64,000 bases of DNA from Ricordea florida (taxonomy: Eukaryota; Cnidaria; Anthozoa; Corallimorpharia; Ricordeidae), in assembly GCA_949710005.1 (NCBI GenBank), contig OX453279.1, positions 13,628,578 to 13,692,577 of the forward strand. The letters run 5' to 3'. Below are positions 15,185-24,805 of this stretch, piece after piece. Each line of letters starts with the position of its first letter. Position 1 is the stretch's first letter. The notes below the pieces were generated by a model. The model worked only from the letters and a program-made list of their open reading frames with translations, was not told the DNA's origin and did not search any database. The position numbers were made by a program, and so were the translations under genes.

Positions 15185-18100
15185 CCATGTGCATAAGTGT
15201 TTATCCCATCATCCATTATCACACGTTTATCGTCCTCGCGTGATAATGCAATCTTGTTGATAGTTTCAGTGTAGATGTCATGGCTATGACTCCTTATGGT
15301 GTTCATCTTCCGTCTCTGGGATTGGCCGCTGAAAAGACAAGTCTTGTAATCTTGGAAACTTATGCTTTTGCTGACCACTGCCTTGTTAACACCCTTACAC
15401 TTCTTGACTTCCTTCTCCTTATCCGTCTTGAAAGCATACAGTTTAGCCCTCAGACCCACAAATTCCGTGATCTGTTCACCACCAGCCTCGTCTTTGAACA
15501 TCCCTCCGACCTTTTTGTTCACTCCGGTCTCAATCCCGGATGGATGCTCCCTGGGGTAATTGCTGGTGTCAAATTTAGCCCTCACATCTGGACTGATGTC
15601 CCTGTAAAAGTCCTCAGTCTCTATCACATAAGCTAAGGAATCTGTGTCTGTGAACAGCAACTTGGCCTTCTCCCCATACTTGGGCTTTATGTACCTGTAA
15701 TGAAAATCGTACATAACTGTCTTGCTCAGATCCAGAATGGACAGCCCCAAGTAAATGGGCTTATCAAAGACCAATTTCGTTCTCTTCATGTGGAAGGCGG
15801 TCAGATCCTCGCAAAAGATGTTCCTATGATGGAAGTTTGGCTTCACAATCAACTTACGCGCTTTCTTCTCCTCAGTGACCAACTGGATATCCACCCTCTT
15901 CCTAATGTTCTCCATGGTCTTGCCAAACACTGAGTTGTTCATCAATTTGAAGAAGTCCTTTTCGAAATCATTCTCAGCCCTTGCTCTCAGGCTATTGTTC
16001 AGATCAATGTAGGACCTCAGCCATTCCGACTCCTCGAACTTGATCCCTCTGTGAACCTTGGTTAACTTCAAACCCAACGACAAATACTGTTTCAGAGATT
16101 CGTGGTGTAGAATATACTTCTTCTTGGCTCTCAAATTGGGAACCAACTTAACAACCCCATCAATATCCAACCTCTCTGGAGCCAATATATAATCGTTATG
16201 GAGATCGTGTAACTCCAACGGGTACTCTAAGTCCACCTCCAATATGCATGGATGGTTCCTCCAGTCTGCCAACTCTTGATCACTCATCCATTCAAAACCA
16301 TGGGTTGGTAAAGCCTTAGTCATTGCATAGCCATAGAGCCCATTCACATCCAAATATGTGATGAACTTTGTAGGCAACCTGGGATTATAGTTCTTCATGT
16401 ATCGATTATTGGCCTTCCCGTGCCTCGTCGAGATCGTTGAGATTCCACCTCTGATACCATTCTCCACCATAATCAGCATATCGGGATCCCTCAAAAGCTC
16501 CAACTCAACCTTGGTGATCTTCAATGTGGCATCCCAAGCCAGTCCAGGCGCAGTATAATGCCATGCTGGATCCAACCCGTAATTCTTCATACAAACCACT
16601 CTGAAGTTCTCAAAGACGTCAGCCAACAGGATCACATCTGTTTTGAGATACAAGTCATGGTAATCCCTGAAACTTCTCATACCAAAGGTCTCCCACACGT
16701 TTCCGGCATGTTGATAATCGTCATCCGATATGTCAGTGTCGTATAATATCGAATAGAACTCATCCTTGGGTGGTAGGCTGGACACTTGTAACTTGTCAAA
16801 GCCATCAAACCAATCATAGGGGAACACTCCCTTCCTAGCCAAAAGATCAAAGTTTGCCCCTTCGTAGTATCTCGAGAGGTTTGCCAAAGACTCTCTCGGC
16901 AAGTTGTCAGCCAATCTAGCCAAACCACTTGCCATGAACCTAAAACTGTCTACAAATCTAATGGTTCGTTTAATCTGAACCTCCTTCTCCTTACCATCAT
17001 CATCCTTCTTCGTGAACTTTTCAACCACAATCTCCTTTGTGAATGAGATGTACTTTTCATCGTTGAGTGGGATACAATCAATCTTACCCTCTGACACTCC
17101 CATCTTTTTGATAAACAAGTGACTATCGTAACCAGACAAGTTGTGGAATATGACTGGAAAGAACTTGGGAGTGCTAAATTCCAGGTTGCATTTTCTGTGG
17201 GCCGCCCCTCTGTACCTACCTGTAAGATGACAGTGGTCAATCACCTTATCAGCCCCCAATTCACCCTCACAAATATGACAGTGAGTGGCCTTTCCATACT
17301 TCCTATGATCGCTATTCTTCATTACAAGCTTCCTTTCAGACTTGAATTGATCATAGATCTTCTTGATGTCCTCCTCCAAACTTTCCTGAAACATTTGTGG
17401 TATGTCATCCTCGGGTAAGTTGGCTGTTCGCATCACCAACTTAGGCTCAAAGATACTATCATCAAAACACTTGATAAGGTAACAGAAACCTGATGGCTTG
17501 TGCTTCTGGTACTGATTTGTGAAACTATACCTGTCATCCGGGAAACAAGTGTCCAACTTCTCGGTGAAACACTCAAAGTCGGCATAGATCACAAATGGCA
17601 CTTGCATCTTTCGTCTATGGTTCTTGAAAGTAATATACTTTGAGCTGCCATCCTCCTCCATCGGCATCTGAACTTTGACTGCTTCGTTGTTTAGGCAGTA
17701 CTCCATATGGTCGTCCAGTGACTTTTGACAATTGAACGAGTTTAGGCAGTTGTCACAATAGAAACGGGCATGCTCTTTCTTATTATACTCGATAAGTCTT
17801 GACATGTTTTTGATCCAACAGTAGTGATTTGTCTCTTCGTTTGATATCAAGAGTAGGTTTATCTTTGTAACACCCGACTTGTTACTACGCCTGATTAAGG
17901 TTGGCTCACCGTTCTCATAACCAAGGATATTGATCCCATATGGGTTCTGCCTTTCAAATCTATTTATCTGCGTTGTACCGAGTGCTGCCACGGGGAACTC
18001 TATCCCCGACCAATCGAGTTTCTATGAGTTTTCTCTCATCTCTTTGTTTAGTCTCTCAGGATGAACCTCTACAGGGAACACAGCGGATGTCACTGCCCAT

Positions 18101-19029
18101 TTGAAGCACTCCCGGTCTTCATTCTTGACATTGATGATGGCCTTCTTAGCAGCTAATTTGGGCGGTAATTTAATATACGAACTTCCAGAAAACGGTTGAA
18201 ACGGGTTCAAATGGATACGGAAGTCAATCACACTTTCAAACACCCATCCAGAGTGCTCATTCTCGTATTTCTGCACCAATTCAACAAGTCTAGCTTTGAT
18301 GCTGTCAAACAAAGCAAGTGTGTCTGTTGAAGCTGTCACTGTCTCCATCAGTAAATGAAAATGACCTTGACTCCGCTCAATAACACGATTATCTTGGTTG
18401 TTCCTCCTCGCGAATCCACATGAAAGAATACACTTCAACTTGAATGGCTTACTAATTCCATGCAATAAACTACTAAATGGTGTTCTAACCTTGCCAAGAA
18501 ATGTAATTGGATCGTAGCCAGCTCTGCCCTTTACTATGTAAGTCCTCAAAAAGCCTCTCAGAGCCATCTCATGTCTTTCAGGGACGAAAAACTCGGGTTC
18601 CCTCCTAACCGCAGCCGCTGCCCTTCTTAATCTCCTGGTGATGGCCCTCCTGTTTGGGTCTCTAACATTGGATCTTATCCAATCTGTGGTCTGGATGATT
18701 TCACGCCGGGCAGCAGCAATAGCCCTTCCATACGAAGCTCGAGCGGGTCTTGTTCTTGTGGGTCTAACTGGACCAGGAACTGGAACGTTAGCTTTAACCA
18801 CTCGTGGGGCCCCAACAGCATTAATGAGAGCCTCTTTACGCATGTTGCCAGAACCTCGAATACCAGACCTCTTGGCCATGGTTCGTAGTATCTTCACTGT
18901 CAAGTTCTCAGGTTGTATGTCAGATAACGCTGTAAGCATTTCAGCCTTTCTGAATCCTCGAACACTCACACCAGCTCTTTTGGCTATTGACCTCAAGTCT
19001 TTCACTGTCAGATTCTCCATGGCATCCAT
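15145..19029 (-). pseudogene. Protein-primed DNA polymerase B with N-terminal SAP region, one in-frame TAG
   Basis: This is the replicative polymerase of Polintons, which uses a terminal protein as primer. The upstream 335 codons (19029-18022) hold two SAP-like helices (ENLTVKDLRSIAKRAG; ENLTVKILRTMAKRSG), an Arg/Ala-rich stretch and a region ending SSYIKLPPKLAAKKA. Counting from Met at 17991, the downstream part has exonuclease motifs DFE (138-140), HNLSGYD (283-289) and YLKTDVILLAD (448-458), a Cys/His HNH-like insert (238-268) and palm motifs DVNGLYG (548), KLMNNSVFG (682) and DTDS (782). The two parts are in the same frame, separated only by TAG at 18022-18024. It is either a nonsense mutation or, less likely, read through. 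Confidence 0.92.
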
Positions 19030-19087
19030 TGTATTTTGGAATTGTAACTCTTAAGCTAATCACTATGGTATCGAAAAGCTTGTTCAA

Positions 19088-19117
19088 CTTTTTATAACAC
19101 GATGTGTGTTATAAAAG
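19088..19117. terminator. Hairpin after the right-terminal gene
   Basis: The arms ctttttataacac and gtgttataaaag form about 12 bp with one bulged base around a 5-base loop. It lies 16 bases past the stop of the zinc-repeat gene and about 60 bases before the polymerase start. On the strand reading outward from each terminal gene, the core atcgtgtta(c/t)aaaa is shared with the hairpin at 3971-4015. Confidence 0.55.
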
Positions 19118-19132
19118 CTTGTTGGTAATTAA

Positions 19133-19771
19133 TCACACTCCTTTACATTCTTTGCATCGATACTTTCTTCGACTGTGTTCACAATAAAGATGAGGACTAC
19201 AAACTTTACAATCTGGTTTTCTTTTACCATGCCCACAAAAACGTGAACCCCCACACTCTTTACACTCAAGCTTTCTTCGACCGTGTTCACAATAAAGATG
19301 AGGACTACAAACTTTACAATCTGGTTTTCTTTTACCATGTCCACAAAAACGTGAACCCCCACAATCTTTACAGTCGCTTTTTAACTTTCCGTGTAAACAA
19401 ATAGCAGAACCACCACACTCCTTACAACGATCTTTTCGTTTTTTATGTTCACAAATACCTTTACCACCACACTCTTTACAATAATATTTTAGCTTTCCAT
19501 GTAAACAAAAACCTTTACCACCACAATCTTTACAGTGATATTTCTGTATACCATGTAAACACATATTAGCGCCAAAACATTCCTTACAAGAAGAATGTAT
19601 TCTATTGTGTTCACAAATCTGAGAACCGGGACATTCTTTACAACGCCATTTTATTTTACGATGCTTACAAATGCTGGTTCCCCAACAATCTTTACAAAGA
19701 TTTCAACACTAAATACCAACACCGCCACACTTTTTACAAGTTGACTTTTGTCGAAAATGAACGCAAGGCAT
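19133..19771 (-). pseudogene. Tandem 18-residue zinc-repeat protein, two stops in repeat 2
   Basis: About twelve tandem units follow the pattern C-x-H-x6-C-K-x-C-(G/P)-G-x3 (for example CEHKKRKDRCKECGGSAI), each with a Cys-His-Cys-Cys set that could hold one zinc. Units 9-10 and 11-12 are near-identical 36-residue blocks. Arrays of this general kind occur in large algal and amoebal viruses; their role is unknown and nucleic-acid or protein binding is a guess. The gene starts at the ATG (19771-19769) at the inner edge of the right terminal repeat. Unit 2 is four residues short and carries TAG (19711-19709) and TGA (19705-19703), so the full-length product is not made. An internal Met at 19564 would still give eight units. 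Confidence 0.78.
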
Positions 19772-20090
19772 TTCGTTTGCGTATGCCAATCGGTGCACCC
19801 CTCGACCAAAAATCCCACTTTAACAACTCGGCCCCCACCCCACCCCCCAAAGGACATCGATGATCCAAACGGAAAAATTGGCACCTTAAAGAAAATCATC
19901 GATCGAAAAATCAAACAAGTCGATAGGCAAACTTTTGGACCACACCCATCTGACAAAATCGACCACACCCAAAACCACGAATTCGCAAAAAAATCGTAAC
20001 ATCAATAAACGACCACACCAAAAACATCGATTTCGCAAAAAAAAATCGACCAAAATGAAATTGTCCCAGAACCGGCCTTCTGCAACTACT
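19769..20090 (-). repeat. Right terminal inverted repeat of the Polinton (322 bp)
   Basis: This is the reverse complement of 3202-3523 with one mismatch noticed. Read inward it ends on ATG, the start of the zinc-repeat gene. The same gtgtggtc iterations and G-rich tract are present. Confidence 0.95.
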
Positions 20091-22616
20091 GACATTGACT
20101 TCAAGTTGACAGGAAGGGATCATGATTATGGTATTAAAGTCCCCTTCTTAGTGTCCAAAGGTCATCTAGAGGCTCCAATAGTAGGCTACAATGTGATTGA
20201 AGAAATTACCCGGAATTCTGAACAAAGCACAACTGGTGGACAGCAGCCATTTGTGGATGTAATGTCTGCAAGCCTAGTTGATGTTACGCCAGAGAAAGTT
20301 GAAGCCCTTGTTGACTTTATCAACACCGAGAGATCCGAGGATTTATCGCCTGTCAAGACCACTAAGAGAGACATATTTATCCTAGGGGGTCGGATGGTCC
20401 ATATTGCTTGTCATGTGAACGTTGGTCCCATAGAAAGCAGGGTACCCGTACTCTTTGAGCCAAATCCTGAGCATCCTTGGTCAGATCGTGTTCATGTTCC
20501 AGAAACTCTTGTGACTGTATTATGGGGCGGACGTATTAACATTCAAGTGGAAAACACTACATCGCGTGGTGTAACTTTGAGGAAAAGAAAATTGCTAGGG
20601 CAACTACACCTTGTACGTTCTGCAACCCCAGTGGAGATGACAAAAAAGGATACATGTGTAGGGCATGGGGAAACGCATGGGATTCCTGATCCAGATTCGG
20701 TGCAAGTGGCAAGCGCAAAGGCTAGTGAGACACCTGTTGACCAACAGAATCACCAAGAGGAATTAGGTTTTGTGCCTAAAGTTAATCTAGATGGACTATC
20801 AGAGGAACAAAGGGATATAGTTCAAAAGATGCTTGCAGAAGAGGCAGAGTCATTTGCAAGGGGTGATGAAATTGGGGACGCAGAGGACTTAATAATGGAT
20901 ATCAATTTAGCTGACCCGACACCAGTGCAGAGGAGTTATACAGCAGTGCCGCGACCATTATACCCAGAGGTAAAGCATTATGTGGAAGATCTCCTGAACA
21001 GAGGATGGATTACTAGGTCACGCTCGGCCTACTCCTCGCCCGTTGTGTGCATCCCGAAAAAGGATGGCTCTCTTCGGCTATGCATTGACTATCGATTACT
21101 GAACCAGAAGACCACAGCTGATCATCACCCAATTCCCAGGGTGCAAGCCACTCTGGACAGTCTTGGTGGCAACAGATGGTTTTCACTGTTAGACCAAGGG
21201 AAGGCATAACATCAGGGCTATATTCGCCCAGAGAGCAGGCACAAGACAGCCTTCATAACGCCCTGGGGACTCTTTGAGTGAGTACGGATCCCATTTGGTT
21301 TAATAAATGCTCCCGCAGAGTTTCAGCGATTTATGGAGGGTTGTTTAGAAGAATTAAGAGATGGCGTTTGTATCCCCTACTTGGACGACGTCATTGTATA
21401 TAGCCGATAGTTCGAGGACCATGTTGATCACGTTCGGAAAGTGCTGCAGAAGCTTCGGGCCAAAGGGATAAAGCTGAAAGCAAAGAAGTGTGAACTTTTC
21501 CGCAACGAGGTTAAATACCTTGGACATATTGTCTCCGCCGATGGATACAGACTTGACCCAGCAAAGACTACAGCAGTTACAGCCCTGAAGGATTCCAAAC
21601 CTGGAACAGTGGAGGAAGTAAGAAAACTACCGGGACTAGTCGGATACTATCGAAGATTTATTCAGGATTTCTCCAGGATAGCAAAACCCCTAACGGATCT
21701 GCTGCAAGTATGCCCCCATGAGAAACCTAAGTCTAGGAAGTCAATGCCAAATAAGAATATTGGAACTGTACCCTCAAGCAAAGCAGTTTTGTGGGAGAGA
21801 CAACACCAGGAGGCTCTAGAGGAACTGTTGGAGCAGTTGACTAGTCCCCCAATTCTTGGATTCCCTGACTACAATCAACCATTTGTTCTACACACAGACG
21901 CGTCGCAGAGCGGGCTGGGTGCTGTGTTGTACCAAAAGCAGGATGGGAAGTTACGTGTCATCGGGTATGGCTCTAGAACACTCACTCCTGCAGAGAAAAA
22001 CTATCACCTTCATTCTGGGAAGTTAGAGTTTTTAGCTTTGAAGTGGGCTATCTGTGAGCAGTTCAGAGACTGTCTGTACTATGCACCATCATTCACAGTT
22101 TACACGGACAACTACCCCCTGACGTATGTTTTATCGACAGCGAAACTTAGTTCAACCGGACATCGCTGGGTGTCAGAGCTGCCAGTTTACAATTTTGAGA
22201 TAAAATACAGACCTGGTAAAGCAAACAAAGATGCCGACACCTTGTCAAGAATCCCTTTGGACATCAACCAGTACATTCCTACTTGTACACAAGAGACTTC
22301 ACAGGATGTGATCAGTGCAACTTTGTCTGGTGTAAAGGCACTTCAGGAGGGTGATACAGTTTGGATAACAGCAGTCAGTGATAGTACAAATGCGTTAAAC
22401 CTTGACTCTAATCTTCTTGATTCCAGGAATTATCATCAAATCGAGCCTCAAGTAATTCTGACAGCTCAGAAACAAGATCCAAGTATTGGCAGAGTAATTG
22501 CATACAAACTCAATGGACTCGAACCAGCAATCCATGAGACCTCTAGAGAGCTACTCCATACAAGAAAGTTGTTACGTGAATGGCGAAGCTGGAAATCGGA
22601 AGCGATGGGCTCTTGA
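20091..22616 (+). pseudogene. pol: Gypsy pol: reverse transcriptase and RNase H
   Basis: This continues the protease/pol frame interrupted by the Polinton. RT blocks are visible: [45 protein letters not shown] and the catalytic YLDD (21378-21389). RNase H follows with [24 protein letters not shown] and [11 protein letters not shown]. Three in-frame stops break it: TAA 21207-21209, TGA 21279-21281 and TAG 21408-21410. A frameshift near 22585 leads into the integrase. The domain order and RNase H/integrase linker are typical of Ty3/Gypsy. Confidence 0.93.
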
Positions 22617-23765
22617 GAAGAAAGTGTGGACAAAATCTACAGCTGGTGTTGCCAAAGCAATTTCACCGCTTGGTCTACAAGGAGCTACATCAAGAGATGG
22701 GTCATTTGGGAGCAGAGAGAGTACTACAGCTAGCCCGCGAAAGATTCTACTGGCCCCACATGCAGCGCGACATTACCCACTTTGTGACCAAGGTGTGCAG
22801 TTATCTAAAACAAAGACGTCCAAATGTATCGACACGTGCCCCTCTCCAGCCTATTGTTACCAATGCACCCTTTGAGCTAATTTCTATTGATTACAGCCAC
22901 CTGGAAAGAAGCTCTGGTGGGTACGAATACATTCTTGTCATTGTTGATCACTTCACACGGTTTGCTCAGACGTATCCCACTAGGAATAAGTCAGCCCGGA
23001 CAGCAGCCGACAAGCTTTACAACGATTTCATGCTTCGGATTGCCAGCCCGTATTCTGCATGATCAGGGAAGAGAATTTGAAAACAAATTGTTTCACCAGT
23101 TGCAGCAGTCGTGTGGAATGATACGTTTGAGGACTACGCCCTACCACCCACAGTGTAATGGTAAAGCAAAGAGATTCAACCAGACATTGCTGTCAATGTT
23201 ACAAACAATACCTGTAGAGAAGAAATCTAAGTGGTCGGAGTATGTTCCCAAGGTTGTACACGCCTACAATTGTACCAAAAGTGAATCCACTGGGTTTTCA
23301 CCGTCTTACCTACTGTTTGGAAGGTCACCACGCCTGCCAGTGGATCTGATATTTGGACCTTCTTTAGGGGAAGCTAACGTGACCCACACGGAATATAAAG
23401 ACAAGTGGAAAGTTGCTATGAACACTTCCAAGTCTGCAACGGATGGCAAACGACAGTATGACCGTAAAGTGAGAATTTCAAATCTGCAACCCGGGGACAG
23501 AGTATTGGTCCGAAATTTGTCAGAGCGTGGTGGGCCAGGGAAGCGCCGGTCGTATTGGGAACAGAAAATACATGTCGTTAGAGAACAGAAAGGGGACTTA
23601 CCTATTTACCAGGTGAGCCCGGAAGGAGAGCCAGACAAGTCAAGAGTACTACACAGAAATCTCTTCCTCCATGCAGATACCCAGGAGTTCGTGCAGCAGC
23701 CAGTCCAAGAGTGGAGCAGCACATCTGCTCGCACAAAGAGAGAGGTCACCAACCTCACCATATAG
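22580..23765 (+). pseudogene. Gypsy integrase, frameshifted and with a lost catalytic residue
   Basis: The zinc-binding N-terminus is seen as HQEMGHLGAERVL...VCSYLKQ; the last cysteine of the expected C-x2-C is leucine. The core has Asp in SIDYSHLE and, after a one-base frameshift near 23035, Asp in HDQGREFEN. The position of the third acidic residue holds lysine instead (codon AAG at 23169-23171, context NGKAKRFNQ). The C-terminal part includes LQPGDRVLVRNLSERGG and the frame ends at TAG 23763-23765. The enzyme could not have been active in this form. Confidence 0.9.
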
Positions 23766-24280
23766 ATAATGAGACCGACAGTGAAAGTGAGGAGGAGGTC
23801 CTACCTGGCCTGGTACCCAGAGATTTGGACGCACTGCCACTTGTAACATCTGTGACAGGACCTGAGGAAGTTAGCGAAGAACACTCAGAATGCGCTGAGG
23901 ATGGAGCCATACCTGAGGGAATGGGGGAAGGACCAGACCATGATGAGACTTCAGCAGGCACCCCTGAACCACAACAAGAGCTTGAACCAGATCACGGATT
24001 CCAACCAGAGCAAGATCCTGGACCAGAACAACAGCCAGACTCAGAACAAGTTTCAGAACCAAATCGGCCCCAGCGTGTTCGTCAGCCACCAAGGATGTTC
24101 ACGTACGATATACTGGGACAGCCAACCATATGTAGTGTTCAAACTGGTTCCCATCTTGTACCGGGTTGGTGCTATCCACCTCTCCAACCACCATGGATGT
24201 TACCTACACACCAGTACCATGCACCACCCTGTTATGTTCCTTTGGTGTACCCGCCCTATATGCAGATGATGTATGCGTGA
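23711..24280 (+). pseudogene. Gypsy pol C-terminal tail in a shifted frame
   Basis: An open stretch that begins overlapping the end of pol encodes an acidic, Pro/Glu/Gln-rich sequence (TDSESEEEVLPGLVPRD), then RPQRVRQPPRMFTYDILG and a Tyr/Pro-rich end. An Arg/Pro block followed by FTYD near the end is common in Gypsy pol tails, so this is best read as the displaced C-terminus after a frameshift near 23760 rather than an envelope gene. There is no signal peptide or membrane segment. Confidence 0.65.
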
Positions 24281-24666
24281 TGCATCGAGATCTATTGACT
24301 GTTTAAGACTCTTAATGACGTTGTCCTTGAACAGATATTTATTGTATTATTTGTGGAATTATTAGTCTTTTCTTTTGTGCTGCCATGCCTTCCAAATGGG
24401 CAAATAAGCGATATAGAGTTATTCAAGAACTATGACTATGCCATCTTTAATTATGAGTGAACAAGGATAGATTTCTCAAGATTTGTTTTTTCCTAAGTTT
24501 TGTTTGTATGAAGTTGCTGATATTGGGCCTAATCAACCCACATAACGCAAGAAAGACAAGCAATAGAGTGAGAATACTATAATGCGGCATATCTTTGGGA
24601 GTTCAGAACTCCATTGAACATTGCAGTAGAAAATGTCCCCGAGGACATTTTCAAAGTCGAGGAGTG
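24281..24666 (+). other. Gypsy 3' untranslated region with two perfect hairpins
   Basis: No gene is seen. Two palindromes stand out: ggagttc-a-gaactcc (24598-24612) and gaaaatgtcc/ggacattttc with a 4-base loop (24629-24652). The purine-rich aaagtcgaggag just before the 3' LTR is a candidate, though poor, polypurine tract for plus-strand priming. Confidence 0.6.
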
Positions 24667-24805
24667 TGTGACGTTATGTACTTGACCTGGGAACGAGGTT
24701 GCGACCTCGTGGGATTTTTGCAGTAAATTTTGAGTCGAAATTTTCGGAGTGTTTTGTGATCGGTTTTTTGGGATTGACTTGTTGTTTCTTTCCTGCCCGG
24801 CAACA
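24667..24805 (+). repeat. 3' LTR of the Gypsy element
   Basis: It starts TGTGACG and ends CCCGGCAACA, and corresponds to 1044-1183. The following TAAC repeats the four bases before the 5' LTR, and the satellite resumes as taactagataaac. Confidence 0.9.

Larger units (their letters stand above)
3202..20090. mobile_element. Polinton/Maverick (adintovirus-like) element, 16.9 kb
   Basis: The element has 322-bp terminal inverted repeats starting AG, a 6-bp target duplication, protein-primed PolB, a retroviral-type integrase, an A32/FtsK-like ATPase and a capsid gene. These are the defining features of Polintons, which are large self-synthesising transposons or endogenous DNA viruses. All genes point left except the first one and the integrase. 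It sits inside Gypsy pol. I found no adenain/ULP1-like cysteine protease, which most Polintons carry. Several replication genes are interrupted. Confidence 0.95.
1044..24805 (+). mobile_element. Ty3/Gypsy LTR retrotransposon, split by a nested Polinton
   Basis: Two direct LTRs of about 140 bp (TGTGACG...CAATA and TGTGACG...CAACA) bracket a primer-binding site, a gag-type ORF with CCHC knuckle and MYND finger, a DTG protease, reverse transcriptase, RNase H and integrase. That order (integrase after RNase H) is the Ty3/Gypsy order. Removing the Polinton at 3202-20090 leaves an element of about 6.9 kb, normal for the family. A 4-bp TAAC repeat flanks it, and host satellite sequence resumes in register on the other side. 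The LTRs differ at several positions and all coding parts carry stops or frameshifts, so it is an old, dead copy. The LTRs are unusually short for this superfamily. Confidence 0.93.

Noticed and set aside
23711-24280. Retroviral envelope gene after pol
   Set aside because: No signal peptide, membrane span or cysteine pattern. The Arg/Pro block fits a displaced pol tail.
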